From the NCBI GenBank assembly GCA_015680905.1, contig CM027381.1, forward strand, positions 11,881,501-11,945,500: DNA of 64,000 nucleotides. Reading direction: 5' to 3'. This document shows positions 33,165 through 44,850 of this stretch, one piece after another. The position numbers were made by a program, and so were the translations under genes. Source of the stretch: Coptis chinensis (Eukaryota > Streptophyta > Magnoliopsida > Ranunculales > Ranunculaceae). A model generated the notes under the pieces. It had not been told where the DNA came from. It ran no database searches and saw only the letters and a program-made list of their open reading frames with translations. Each line of letters starts with the position of its first letter. Position 1 is the stretch's first letter.

Positions 33165-34750
33165 TGAAAAGCACCCAAAACTATAATATTAAACCCCGAG
33201 AGACATAGTGTTTTGGTTAATTATGTGTTTAATAATCATGTAATAATTATATTTTTGTACTTTTTTAGGTTTTTGCAGTTAACGTGAATATACTAATAAA
33301 ACATGCATCGAAGTACGAGAATACTGGAATATTTGAAGTCTTCCCACTCAGCCCCAGTGAAGCCCAACAAAGCCTGACTAGAGTCGAAGTTTCCAAAGGA
33401 ACAAAACCAGTGCAGAATGGGTCCACATGAAAAGAAGCAGCAAACTTCCGAAGCTCACATCTTTCAAACCCAGACGCCAACTTCGGTTAGTGAATTGCCA
33501 GAGCAACCAGGGTGACGAACTCTAAGCAAAGACAAAAAGTTGTAAAAATGCCAAAATCGGCACTACCACTGGACACACCACGTGGACCCAATCTGTGGGC
33601 CCAAAAGGCATGACGAGTCAGCATAGGTAGGTGGCAAGTGATGGTCACAATTTTGTGCCACCTTGCAAAAGAAAAATGCACATACCAATTCAATGTTTTG
33701 AATTGAATTGGGCAAAAGGACAAAACAAAAGATAAAAGGACAAAACAAAATATAATAGGATAAACCTTTGTTAATACAAAGTTTTAAGTTTAGCAATTGA
33801 ATGAAACAAAACATTTTAATGTTTGGTCTTCATGTGAAGGGTCTGGAGCATATATATATGTGAGGGGGTCTTCAATATTTCTTCTTCAGCTTTTACGCTC
33901 AAGCTTTAGCTCATTAGTTAGTTAGATTTAGTTTATAGTCTTTAGGTTTACATTCCGTCATTTTGCCTTCTAACAGCTTCAGTACTGTAAGTTTTTCTTC
34001 TTAATAAAAGTCATTTCTTTTCAAGTTTAATTCCTGTTCTGCATTTACTTATTTATTTTATACAACAAGTTTAATTATTCATCCAATGACCATGAGCTAA
34101 TCTCCCCCCTCAGGGGGAGGGTTACGATGCTCGTGTGAGAATCCAGATTGACACTCTAATGTTCTAGAATCACTACTTAGGAATTAGGTGTAGATTATAC
34201 ATCCGGTCCCAAAATGATTGAGATTGTCCAAGTTTGGAGTGCTGTTGCCCCAGAATAGTCTCGCGAGAGACCCAAAATGTCTCGCGCGCGACTCTCTGGT
34301 GTCAGACAGCTCTCCAATTTGTCCAGCTGATGTAGAATCGAACTAGGAGCTGAAATGATATTCTAGAGATGAAATATTAGTTCAACTCCTTCTGTTAGTG
34401 AGATACGCCCAGAGATGCGTGCATTTCGCTAGGGATCGATACTCGACGTCATCTCGGGTTTGTCTATGAATTCAAAACGGATTAGAGCTATAGTGATGTG
34501 ATAGTATAAACTGTTGAAAAATGATTCTTGCATGAGTTTGATTAACCCTTTCCCTGCTTCTCTTTTCCTATTTATTTACGTAGAAATCAATCGCTATTAT
34601 TTTACATTACTCGCATTACCGTTAATTTACTTAAACCAACTAAATAACCTAAAATCCTACTCACCAAAAGTTATAAATCCAGTTGTAAACCTTGCCGAGC
34701 CCTAAGGTTTTGACGATCCCTTACTTGACCTATCCTACCAAACCCACGTG
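33165..34750 (+). mobile_element. Athila-type 3' LTR (right end approximate)
   Basis: It begins TGAAAAGCACCCAAAACT directly after the polypurine tract, alignable without gaps to TGATAAGAGCCCAAAACT of the solo LTR at 26926. A TATATATATGTGAG promoter-like site lies at 33851. Toward the end is AACCTTGCCGAGCCC followed by a TTTGACGATCCC block, common near the 3' end of plant Athila LTRs. The exact end, somewhere near 34740-34780, could not be fixed because no target duplication or 5' partner is visible. Confidence 0.68.
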
Positions 34751-34849
34751 AGTAAGGTTACTTGACTAAATGGACGACTAATGGACTTTGGCCTTCGGAC
34801 TTCGGACTCCGGACTTAAGTATAAAACCAAAACGAGAAATTATACATTA

Positions 34850-35470
34850 ATCAGATAGTAAAAACTAAACGAACGTAAAATCATTCAAACTTAGACTGAC
34901 AATGCTAAATGTGGTAACTTCGTCATTTTTCGTAGCGATAGTAATGTATTAAGTGAGTGTAAAAATGTTTAGACTTAGACTGACTAAGCTAAATGTGGTA
35001 ACTTCGCCATACTTTGTCGTAGCGATAGTAATGAACTAAGCGAGAGTAAAAACGTTCAAACTTAGACTAACCAATCTAAACGTGGTAACTTCGTCTGATT
35101 TTGACTTAGCGATAGTAATGAACAAAGCGAGTGTAAAAGCATTCAAACTTAGACTGATGAAGCTACATGTGGTAACTTCGTCAGATTTTGTCATAGCGAT
35201 AGTAACAAACTAAGTGAGCGTAAAAGCGTTCAAACTTAGGCTGACAAAGCTAAATGTGATAACTTCGTTAGATTTTGTCGTAGCGATAGTAATAAACTAA
35301 GCGAGTGTAAAAACGTTCAAAATTAGACTGATGAAGCTAAACGTAGTGACTTCTTCAAATTTTGTTGTAGCGATAGTAACAAACTAAGCGAGCGTAAAAA
35401 CGGTAAAACTTACACTGGCGAAGCTAAACGTGGTAACTTCGTTAGATTTTGTCATAGTGATTATAATGTT
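34850..35470. repeat. 87-bp tandem repeat array
   Basis: Seven units plus a partial one recur with a constant 87-bp period. The landmark GATAGTAA occurs at 34941, 35028, 35115, 35202, 35289, 35376 and 35463 (position of GTAA). The first partial unit is 83 bp. A consensus contains AACTTAGACTGA, GTGGTAACTTCGT, GATTTTGTCGTAGCGATAG and AACTAAGCGAG in order. Units differ by scattered point changes. The array lies directly beyond the integrase end of a Tat-type element (on minus), a location where Tat/Ogre elements often carry tandem repeats that can seed satellites. Confidence 0.9.
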
Positions 35471-35579
35471 GCGATGGAAACAAAATTATACCATTAGAAC
35501 TGAAGTGAAAGTAATACTTCTTTATTGATCACCAAATCTTGAAAAGTGCAATGATAATAACAAAAAGAAACTATTGAAC

Positions 35580-36960
35580 GGGAAATAAACTAACAAATTT
35601 TTTTCTGGTTTTTCGCTCAACTTGTCTATTTTGTCCGCTCACTTAGTAAAATAATTTGTTACGATGAGCAAGAAATGAACACTGCTATGGGCTGTCAGAA
35701 ATAAACTAACAATATCAAGTTCCCATTCCGCAAATGAATAATGGCTATGGATTGGACGATGCTTCATCGCGGGAAGTTTGACCTATATCATCATGTTTTT
35801 GATAAGGCACACACTTCTAGGACAGACGCTTAACATCCTGTTGCATGTATGGCTACTAATATCATTGGGTCATTGCTCTGTGAGCAAGACTTTGCCCCCA
35901 GGAGTGGTGCTCATATAGTCCTGAATAAATATCTTTGAGGCCTAGTAAATCATTCGTTCTGCTCAAATAACGAAGAAGATGATTGAGATTTGTGCCTTTG
36001 TGATAGTGTTTGGTCATCAGGAATTTCGGAGCATTGTCAGCTGCATGATCGTCGTTGGTAGCTATGGTAGATATCGAGACATTATCGCGTTAAGCTCGTT
36101 AAGGATCATCTAACAAAGATAAGTTGTTGATCCAGTGTTGTTGTGACAGGGATGACTTAATTTTCCATAGATAAGTATGCGATAGAATCAGGATGCTTTA
36201 CATCATAACGCGGAAACTACACAATACTGATAGATGCAAAATTTCATACAATTTGTTGAATTAATTTAATATAAACGCCAATTCTATCATCGCGAGCCGC
36301 ATTTTATTATTCAAAGTGGCTTGCAACTACCTTAGAATAATTAATCGTAACTTAGTCGGCCCCAGCTGAAGAGTTGTGCACATACCACAAATAACAGTGT
36401 CGTACCCAGCCATATTATTTGAAGCATCAAAACTCAAGCGTAGAGACCTCTTAATTATGTTTTTATTCAGCTTCAAGATGACAAAACCAAGACCGGAGCC
36501 AGACTTATTATGCAAACCATCGGTATAAATCTAGCAATCAGCTGATATATCCGATAAGTATTTCAAGTCATCGCCCCCAGGAGGTAATGACAATTAGGGA
36601 TCGACATTTTCCTCATCGCGTAATGCATTTGATATAGGAATATCATCAATAAGAAAATCAGCTATTAGCAAAACCAAAGTTTGTCGCTGTTTAAATGTAC
36701 GAGTGTCAGAGACAATATTGTAAGTGCTAAGGTAACTTTTTCATTCTGCGAGACGATTTATAGACATTGCGAAAAAACGTGCGCAGCGGAGATTCAGTAT
36801 AAACTTTGACTATTCCTTCCTAGAAATAAGCTTAAGACATCTGGCAACATGAAACAAGGGCAATGCAATTTTCTCAATGCAAGAGTGCCTCGATTCAGCT
36901 GATATAAGAGTCTTGCTAATAAAGAATATTAGACGACTATCGGCATTATCAAATGGTAAT
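35580..36960 (-). pseudogene. Tat-type Ty3/gypsy pol fragment (RNase H, second RNase H, integrase)
   Basis: Reading down the minus strand: FISKTLISAESRHSCIEKIAL (end of RT/RNase H, about 36890-36950); TFKQRQTLVLLIADFLID (about 36640-36700); IYTDGLHNKSGSGLGFVI with SFDASNNMAGYDTVI (36390-36540), an extra RNase H domain with TDG and the N-N-x-A-x-Y/E pattern; and QQDVKRLS-type zinc region then FAEWELDIVSLFLTAHS and FLLIVTNYFTK (35640-35800), the start of the integrase core. An RNase H duplicated before the integrase is the mark of the Tat lineage. Stops and frameshifts are frequent, and the integrase is cut short. Confidence 0.78.
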
Positions 36961-37036
36961 GGACAAATATGAATTCGAAATGTTTTGCAGAGATTCGTGA
37001 AAAGTAACCAGTGTGAAGTCTGTATTTATCATTTTG

Positions 37037-37280
37037 AACTCGTGGATAACCATTACAAACAACGAGAATCTAATCATTACCACGTAAATGATCACACACA
37101 ACTATGTTGTTGGCGTGTGTTACGTTGTGGTGTGATAGATACAACACCATTTTTGAGAACTCGTGGATGACCGTATGTTGGGAGCAACGGGAATCTCATC
37201 TTCACCACGTAAACAATCCCACATGCTACGATGTCATTGGCGTGTGTTATGTTGTGGTGCGATAAATTTCACACCCTTTT
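37037..37280. repeat. Two-copy tandem repeat, 121 bp
   Basis: AACTCGTGGATRACC begins at 37037 and 37158. Both copies continue through ACGxGAATCT, ACCACGTAAA, and TTGGCGTGTGTTAYGTTGTGGTG. The repeat lies just before the CACTA-type element inside the Tat retroelement. Confidence 0.8.
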
Positions 37281-37294
37281 CGAGAGGAATATAC

Positions 37295-37445
37295 CACTAG
37301 TAGAAAAAATGCTTTTTGTGACTATTTTAAAATGTTATTTGTAACTGTTATGTTTGAAATGGTCACAAATGGCAGAAAAGGGTTTTTGTGACTGTTTTAA
37401 AAAGTTTTTGGTGACTTGCGTTTTCGAAACGGTCACAAATATGGT
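37295..37445. repeat. Left terminal/subterminal repeats of the Pack-CACTA element
   Basis: TTTTTGTGACTRTTTTAAAA occurs twice and GGTCACAAAT twice within 150 bp of the CACTAG end. The same words occur inverted at 40722-40944. A (TAAA)n run lies further in near 37640. Confidence 0.75.
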
Positions 37446-37449
37446 ATTT

Positions 37450-38268
37450 TTCTAAAGACGGGAGTATATGCGTGGAGAAATATTTGTTTCGAACACAACA
37501 ATCACATAATTGGTATATATTAATTGTCACTGTTAAAAACTACTGACGTAAGAAATTAGAAACAAGTGCCCACAATTCACGACTCGAAAAAATTCTAGAC
37601 TTGCCCACACACTAACTCCCCACCTCTTTAAAACAATAATAAATAAATAAATAAAAAAACTCCCAACTCTATACCAGTACGGTATCAAAATTACACCCCT
37701 CTTATAAAAAAACAAACAAAAAAACTTTCATTTTTTTCAACGAAGAAATAGGATTGCGACCGGTGTTCTGATCTTGGTTACAAAGAGGATTGCTTTGCAA
37801 CGATCAATTGAACCATGTTAGTTATTATTATCTTTATCTTCTCCTCTCTTCCTTGTTAGGGTTTCTTTCTATTAAATTAGAGCATTTGATTCTGGATTTC
37901 ATTTCCATCACTTCATTCATTGGCAGTCAACACTTACTCCCACTCTCTTCATTTCTTCTTCAAATTTGAAGGTATGGCTGGTGAGATTTATGGTAGTCTG
38001 AAAGCTTAACTACGATAATGCAAATTGTGTAGAACCCTAGCTAGAGCATGAGGCTTCAAGGTTCTTGCTTTAGGTGGGTTGTGATTCCTTTTCATTTTCA
38101 CTTATTCCCCGTTTTTCTTTTCATTCACAATATTGTTGCTTATCATTTTAACTATGTGATGTACCTTTAATCAGGTTGCTATAATGGTAATTCTTGGAAG
38201 TTGGAAAGCTGAATTTGGTTGTTTTTTTAGTTCTTTTCTTGGTTCAATTGGCTTTAATTGTATTACAG
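37450..38268. other. Pack-CACTA interior upstream of the captured exons
   Basis: No protein match was recognised. A pyrimidine-rich tract and GTTAGGGTTTC near 37856 resemble a plant 5' leader, so this may be promoter or leader captured from another gene. Nothing decisive is visible. Confidence 0.35.
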
Positions 38269-39821
38269 GAAGTCTGCCACAGTTTCAATCGATGATTTTT
38301 ATTTAATTGCAGAGGATTAGGTAAAGATACTTGCAGTTCTGATATACATTCTTCTTCTCTGTCTCTGTTTTCTAAATGCAATCCGTATACATTGCAGGCT
38401 AAGATGAGGGAGCAAAATCCAGGAAATACTTTTGGAGGTATCTATATGAACACTCTCAATCCTTGTATAGGTGTAACTGTGATGATTTTTTTGTTTTATA
38501 TGTGAATTTGCATTCTCAGTTATGAGGAAATGCTGGAAGCCATGATCTACCATTATCAGTTGAAACACTTCAGGGTCTAACTAAAATGACTAAAAAGGGT
38601 AATGCTCCCTACATGCTTGTTAATTATATTATGTACTTCGCATTAGTTCTGATCTACTAATTCAATTACAAAAGTTCAAAATGGTATCTTCTCTATAGAC
38701 ACAGATCTTTCAAGTATTAACTCTATGCTATGCTTATGATATTTAGGTATGAAGATGAAGCTACCACGATATAATAAAGTGAGTACTAACAAACAACACT
38801 ATTGTTGTTTGCTTATTGATACACATTATTTCAACGTTACTTATTATTGAATTTTTCTGTAGTCTGCATATGGTGGGAAGGGAGACAGAGCCGATCCTTC
38901 AACATGGCCAGAGGTTAAAGGGCCACTAACTGTAAGATAGCAACATGCAAGACTTTTATGTAAATTTGAATTTCATCATGCCTGTTATGCTCACATCTTT
39001 TGCTCTTTGGGTGTCAATACAGGTTGTATTGTTCAAAGGTTGGATGCTTGGTTTTAAACCCGTTCCAAATGAAGTTGTTAAAGCTGTCGATCCATATGTA
39101 AGGAGTCTTTGAGATTAGGTTGACATTAAAAGTAACTTACTATGTTAGTGCATATAGGAGCATAACACTTATTTCAACATGTTAATGCAAATGGATTTTG
39201 ATTAGAATTATGCTTCACTTTCCAGCTGGAGGTTGTAAACAGCAACCTTGAAGCCTATTATGATGCATGGGACAAGTTCATTAATGCTTGGATAGCTATC
39301 AAGATTATGGAGCCAAGATGCGTCTACCAATGGCGATTACAAGTATGGTTAAATCCTTCGAAAACTTATTTAAACCTTTGTGCATTGGAACATTATTTTC
39401 AGCATTGTGAACATAAGTTTGTGGTTACTTTGTCGGCAGAGATTGCTATGAGAGAGGAAGGCAAACCTGGAATGTCTGATGAGGAGGTCTGTCTGCAAAT
39501 GTTTTATTTAAGTCCTGGCTTGATTAAATTATGAATGCCCGAACGTTATTGTCTCAAAGCTGCAATGATCACCTGATTGAAAACTTTCTTGCTCTGGATT
39601 TTTGTCGTCCTAAATTTTGGAAATGTTAATTTGTGTCGGGTTTAAGACACTGTTTTTTTTTTCTGCAAATTTTGCAGGTTAGGGATTTTGTTTCACGCTA
39701 CTTTCCAGCATACAAGGCTTACCTTCCCGCACTGTACTCCGAAGGACCGCTTGGTTATGACCCAAAGCATCTCTTATTTGTTGATATTGACGACGAAAGA
39801 AATCCCATCCTAGGAAACTAG
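38269..39821 (+). pseudogene. GLYK: Captured D-glycerate 3-kinase (GLYK) fragment with introns
   Basis: Nine exon-like blocks in order match the C-terminal half of plastid GLYK, the last enzyme of photorespiration (glycerate to 3-phosphoglycerate). Blocks: SATVSIDDFYLIAED (38269-38320), AKMREQNPGN (38398-38437), GNAGSHDLPLSVETLQGL (38520-38598), MKMKLPRYNK (38747-38778), SAYGGKGDRADPSTWPEV (38863-38931), LFKGWMLGFKPVP (39023-39097), LEAYYDAWDKF (39226-39342), EIAMREEGKPGMSDEE (39436-39486), and RDFVSRYFPAYKAYLP to DERNPILGN (39678-39821). Most junctions keep GT...AG. Defects are a TAG at 38318, a TGA at 38523, and CG in place of AG before 39436. The P-loop exons upstream are absent, so it cannot be a kinase. 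Retained introns show capture at DNA level. Confidence 0.88.
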
Positions 39822-40714
39822 CTGACAGCAACTACTTAGAAGACTAAAGTCAGAACTGGAGACTATTTTTTATTTTTTATAATATGTATGAACATTATTT
39901 TAACATCCATTTTAGAATTTGTTAAATGTAAAGGTTAAATGTGCAAAAAGAAAGTTTATATCATACATTGAATGTTTAGTCATTAAAATTAGCACTGCCA
40001 TTCCCATTCACATTAATGTTCACTTAAATTTTTTACGATAAATAATTCCCCAAACATAGTAAGTGATTTTGCCTTGTTCATTACTTTGGAAATGTACTTT
40101 TCATTTGTTTCACATGGTGATTCTTGATCTTGGCTAGTTTAAATACGAAAAACTTTCACTTTAGGATACAATAGTATTGACGTACACTCGCTAATTTTCT
40201 TGTATGTAGGATGAATATGAGAATCAAGTTGTGGAGGGAGCTATACTGAGGGTAATGTAGTCCTCATCTTGTTGGGTACTACGAAATACTGTAGTTATCC
40301 TAGAGGTGTAGGCTATTTGCAAGGACGTGAGTTTGTTGGCTTTATCCAAGAATGTGTTGTGTTTTGGTGGGTTAGGATGAATACGTTTCTATTCTACTGG
40401 GATATGTTTAATTTTGATTTATATTCAAATACATATATCGGCTTATCCAAGTCGATCTTGGTTTGTAAAGCTTCACCTGAATTAGTGTTTGTAAATACTA
40501 TTTTGAAATTTAATGGATTATGTTTGTTTGTTTAGAAAACTTTTATCAGTGCAGATATGAAATGTAGGTCTAATTTAATGTGGAATGGTCAATTTTTGTT
40601 TTCACAAATATTCACTATTTTTTTTTGAAAAAGAAAATATACATATCACTGTTTTACTTAAACCGTCATGACTAATGGTACTTTTTATGACCGTTCAAAG
40701 GAATGAATGCATAA

Positions 40715-40944
40715 CAATTTATTTAAAACCGTCACAAATTATATGATTTGTTGTGATGGTTTTTGAGCAGTTGATACCATTTTTTATGGTAGAGAGAGGC
40801 TAGTCTGCAACAAATCTTTGTGACGGTTTTGGGAAAAAAATAAATGACTCTCAGTCCGTCACGGTTTTGGAAAAAAAAAAACAGTGACAAAAGACTTTCT
40901 GTGACTGTTTTTAACAGTGATATAAAGCCTTTTTTCTTGTAGTA
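40715..40944. repeat. Right terminal/subterminal repeats of the Pack-CACTA element
   Basis: AAACCGTCACAAA, TGTGACGGTTTTGG, CGTCACGGTTTTGG and CTGTGACTGTTTTTAACAG cluster before the TTTTTTCTTGTAGTA end. They are the inverted counterparts of the motifs at 37314-37440. Confidence 0.75.
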
Positions 40945-41253
40945 AATGGTTCGATTCAGACGACGCTTGTAGTAATTGTTTTGTTTCCATACACACTTGA
41001 ACTTGTTATGAAGTTCTTTGCGAGACATTTGACTGACATTATCCGTATTAGATGATGGAGAATCGTCAGAGGCAATAACTTCACGCTGAATAATTTGGTG
41101 CATCGGTGGAACGGAAGTAGCGTCGCGTGCAACTTGTTGTTGAAAAGGAGTAGGAGGGATTAGTCCGTTATCGCCAAGTTGACCGTGAACATCATGTTTG
41201 TGATGATCATCAGTAATTGCATTGAGACCTTGTGCTCTTCTAGTATTCGTCAT
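40945..41253 (-). pseudogene. Gag N-terminal fragment of the Tat-type element
   Basis: The ATG at 41253 opens MTNTRRAQGLNAITDDHHK, about 60 bp downstream of the primer-binding-site-like sequence. It runs open for about 100 residues (SDDSPSSNTDNVSQMSRKEL) until the Pack-CACTA end interrupts it at 40944. The low-complexity start fits the gag of plant Ty3/gypsy elements, but there is no diagnostic capsid motif, so the call rests on position. Confidence 0.55.
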
Positions 41254-41287
41254 AATTTTTATAGAACATGATCGATGGTGTTGAATA

Positions 41288-41312
41288 AGAACCGCAGATG
41301 GCGTCAATTATG
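41288..41312 (-). promoter_or_regulatory. Primer-binding-site-like sequence of the Tat-type element
   Basis: Read on minus, TTGACGCCATCTGCGGTTCTT closely resembles the TTGGCGCCGTCTGTGGGAA-like site that follows the 5' LTR in plant Ty3/gypsy elements. An LTR would end just above it on the minus strand (...CGAAACA). The LTR itself, above 41312, could not be matched to a partner. Confidence 0.5.
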
Positions 41313-44300
41313 TTTCGATCAAATATGATCAAAATAGTAAGTGGTGACGAAAGAGATGAAGAACGTAGAAAAGTAGTGAGAAAAGTGACGGTGATAAGGA
41401 GAATGATGAGACTGTACCTTTCGGTTGTCTACGTACCCAAATTATCGATGTGATAAAGTCCAAAGAATGTAGTTCTTTATGAAAATAGTTTGGTATTTAT
41501 ATGTGTAGAGTATAGACTTCTTGTAGCTCAAGTAATTGTAATTGAACATGACTCTTAATTGATGATTATCTCTTTGATAAGAAATGAATCTGGACATAAA
41601 TTAATGTATGTAAATGGCAAACCATGTGGCTAGGGTTCAGCCCTAGACACATGAGTTAATGGGACTGTACATCAATCTATGGTATTGCAATCTGGGCCTT
41701 AGCCCTGTCGATTAAATAAATAAAGTGAAGACCACTACCAATGGACGTTTGCCACGTAGGTGGGGGTCGAAATATTCCACATTTGCACTAACCCTTGAAC
41801 CAACTCCATATTATATTGAGGATGATGCATGAGACTTGGGGCTATGACTTGTTTCTTGTGTAACTTGTATTCGAAATGTTTTTCCAACTTTTGAGTTCCT
41901 TATGCAGAAAAAATAGTCACAATTAGGTTTCTCAACTTCAGAAGGTTGGATTGAGAAGATCCAAACAGTAAAGAAACCTTAAATTACTGGGCCTCTGCCT
42001 CAAGCCTGACACTCTCCCATATATGACATGTTGAAGGAAATGTAGATGAGATAGCACTTGAACCCAAGGGCGATGATGGAGTATGTGTGTGGGTCAAGGC
42101 CTATGCCAAGGAGACGCTTTTTTAAGTGGGTGTTCCAGAAGTTCTTAATTTCATTATCGGTTCTCCCAGTCTTCTACACCTTGCAATCAAAATAAGATTT
42201 TATTAGTATGAGACCTTACAATATCAGACCCAACATTATTTTGCCTATGAAGCTCATATAGAAATATGAACATTCTTTTGCGTATGAAGCTCATATAACA
42301 ATATGCGTGTATTAGCTATTATTTCTCTTTTACAAATACACAATGCCCAGTCAACTGAAATGGGAAAAGATACATGTTAAAAAACACAAAATTTAAATAA
42401 AACTAAATAAATACATAAGAGGGAGTGCCCTAGAAATCTATTTAGTGCCCTAAGTTTGTTGATGATGCCACATTTGGTCAAAATTGATGGAACAAATGAG
42501 CTTGCCCTGTTTCTACCATTGTAGAGCATAGGAGAAATGAAGTCTGACAAATAATCTATGGTAACAAAGTTTAGCCATTTTTTGATAATTTCACAGAAAA
42601 CCTAAAAGCGAATGTAGAGTAAATAATAAATTAATATTCTTCCAACCATCTATTAACAAACAAATTCCATAAAAACAAAGACATGTGAAAGCAATTAGGT
42701 GTCATTTTTCTTGAATAAGAAACTTAAGATATGTACATACTTGGAATACGAAACAAAAACCCAAACTCTGACAAACAATTGCAAGAAAAATGAAGAACGA
42801 ATGATGACCAATCTGTTTTTTGAGCCAGTCATATAAGTCTTCCATTAGAATTGTTTCATTTGAATGTGTAGAGAACAATGAAGGAATATAAGAGATATGT
42901 TTATGCCAATGCATGTGACCATTCTCACAAAGTTCATATGGTGCTTATAATGGTAATCATCAAAATTGAAGAAATGCAACGATGGTAATCATTCATCAAA
43001 GAAAGCTTAGTAGAGTTTAAAATTTTAAACTTATACTCCTACCTGAACCAAACAAACTAATGCATTAAGATTTATTCTCACAGCTCCTACCTAAACCAAA
43101 GTAGGTACGAATTTTAAATGAAACAATTGTACCTCATGTGCTATGTTGCTGCCTCGCCTACCTTCATATTCATCAACTTGGCAGTCCATCCCAATCAACA
43201 GGTTGTCCCAAACTCAGTATGAGGTACTCATCATGTGTTACATTTTGAAAATGGTTGGATTCAATTTAACAAATAATCACTTGTACCTGAAAATAGATTT
43301 GAGATATTGTGAGGTTATTAATCCTAAAACCGATTCACCAAGTTAAAATACAAATAAAGGCAGAACGTTGCTTTAACGATACCACAACCTTAGCGACTAC
43401 AACGAACTTGCACAAACAAATACAATTCAAGCAAAGACCGTCCTTCAAAATGTCATTACAACTATGAAGAAAACTTACATCTACATACAAATAAGTCAGG
43501 ATATCAAAAAACTTCTCAGCATAACTCTTCTATTAATAACTCTATTCCAAATCTGAATAAATATAACACCCAATACTCTCCCGAGACTACCTTTACAACC
43601 TTTGTTATTTTATGCATGCCTTTTGAGAGAAATTAAGTAAAGCCAAAGGAATAAAGAGAAACTAACAACTTATTAAGAATTGGATGCCAACCTCTAATTA
43701 GTCGCAGTGTGTGTCTTCATAAAGTATGATGTGCTACGTTGTCCACGATACTTTGGTTTAGTCTTCTTGTATCTTTTTTTTTTGCTAGGTTGGTTAGTCT
43801 TCTTGTAGATAGGTTGAGGTGTTGTGAAAATGAATGAAGTTGAGCTACACATTGAAGTATTAGGAAACAACAAACTATTTTAAATACGAAATGTGAAACA
43901 TAAAACATAGGTTAGCGTAAAACACTTGAGTAAATTTACACTCCTACAAAATGAATGTTGAACATGATTGAACTTGGGCTAACCATCTTTAGCCACACTT
44001 CCTCCACTTCAGTCTCTCTCCATATATAGTTTAGTTCAAGCTATTAAACCTCATCATACAACTATATATCCAACTTTTTGAGAAATATTGGTCACACAAA
44101 GACTAATAAATTAAGGTTTTAACAAACTGGTGGGTATCCTTCATGGCTATGAATGATATCCAGATAACATTATTGTGATGAGTGCTTGATATTGGCTATG
44201 AAGTATGTACATACCATCAACCTCATTAGTGATGGTTCTAACACTGGATTTCCACACAACAAATGGGTTCTTATTTTACTTTACTATTCTTTTATCTTAT

Positions 44301-44850
44301 TTATGGATCATCCTAAGAAGAATGAAATTATTTCTTACTAAATGTATGTGGGGAACTGGACACATTACAATCTGTAGTATAAATCAGTTGTGCTCAAACT
44401 TCCACCACTAAGTTCCTCTTCAAAGATCTATTAAAGAGAAAATGAATGCTAGCACTTGGCTGTGCAATTAAAGAACCTAATTGTCTACACAAAGTGGTGC
44501 TAGAATTTCTAAAAAGAAAAATAAAATCTCACCTAATAACTTTGTCTTTTTGCAGTTACGAAGTCAAAATTGAAACCCATCTTTAGACATCTCTTAAGAT
44601 TTTTTTTAAACAAATAGTTAACACAGGAGTCAGGACTATAAGACACCTAGTGTGAAATAGACCTCTAGATGTTCTTGCCAATACAAACTTGATATCAGCG
44701 GTAAAAATAGATAGAAATATTGAATAAAATAAACAACATATTGAAAAGAAAAGGTTTTTCTTACGAATTGAAAATAAGGATAAAGTAATCATTTTGTGAC
44801 AGGAACAAAAGTAATGGAAAACATACTTGCAAAGATTTTGTCGTAATGAC
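41313..44850. other. Presumed Tat LTR then unassigned sequence
   Basis: The first part (to perhaps 42 kb) should be the 5' LTR of the Tat-type element, given the adjacent primer site. No partner LTR was found to confirm it. The rest (42-44.85 kb) has scattered short open stretches on both strands that match no family I recognise. Confidence 0.35.

Larger units (their letters stand above)
37295..40944 (+). mobile_element. Non-autonomous CACTA-type element carrying a captured GLYK fragment (Pack-CACTA)
   Basis: The left end reads CACTAGTAGAAAAAATGC and the right end, read on minus, TACTACAAGAAAAAAGGC, an imperfect CACTA terminal pair. Inside each end are repeated GTGACTGTTTT/AAAACNGTCAC motifs (37314-37440 and 40722-40920), typical CACTA subterminal repeats in inverted arrangement. 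No transposase is encoded. The cargo is a multi-exon fragment of D-glycerate 3-kinase. The flanks are both Tat retroelement sequence. The three flanking bases (TAC and AAT) do not match, so the target duplication is decayed or the right end is mis-set by a base or two. Confidence 0.75.

Noticed and set aside
34850..35470. The 87-bp tandem array as a CRISPR array.
   Set aside because: The repeats are contiguous with no unique spacers, and the setting is plant nuclear retroelement DNA.
40732..41307. A 191-codon minus-strand open frame as a single gene.
   Set aside because: Its last third runs through the Pack-CACTA terminal repeats, so the frame is a chance fusion of gag sequence and transposon end.
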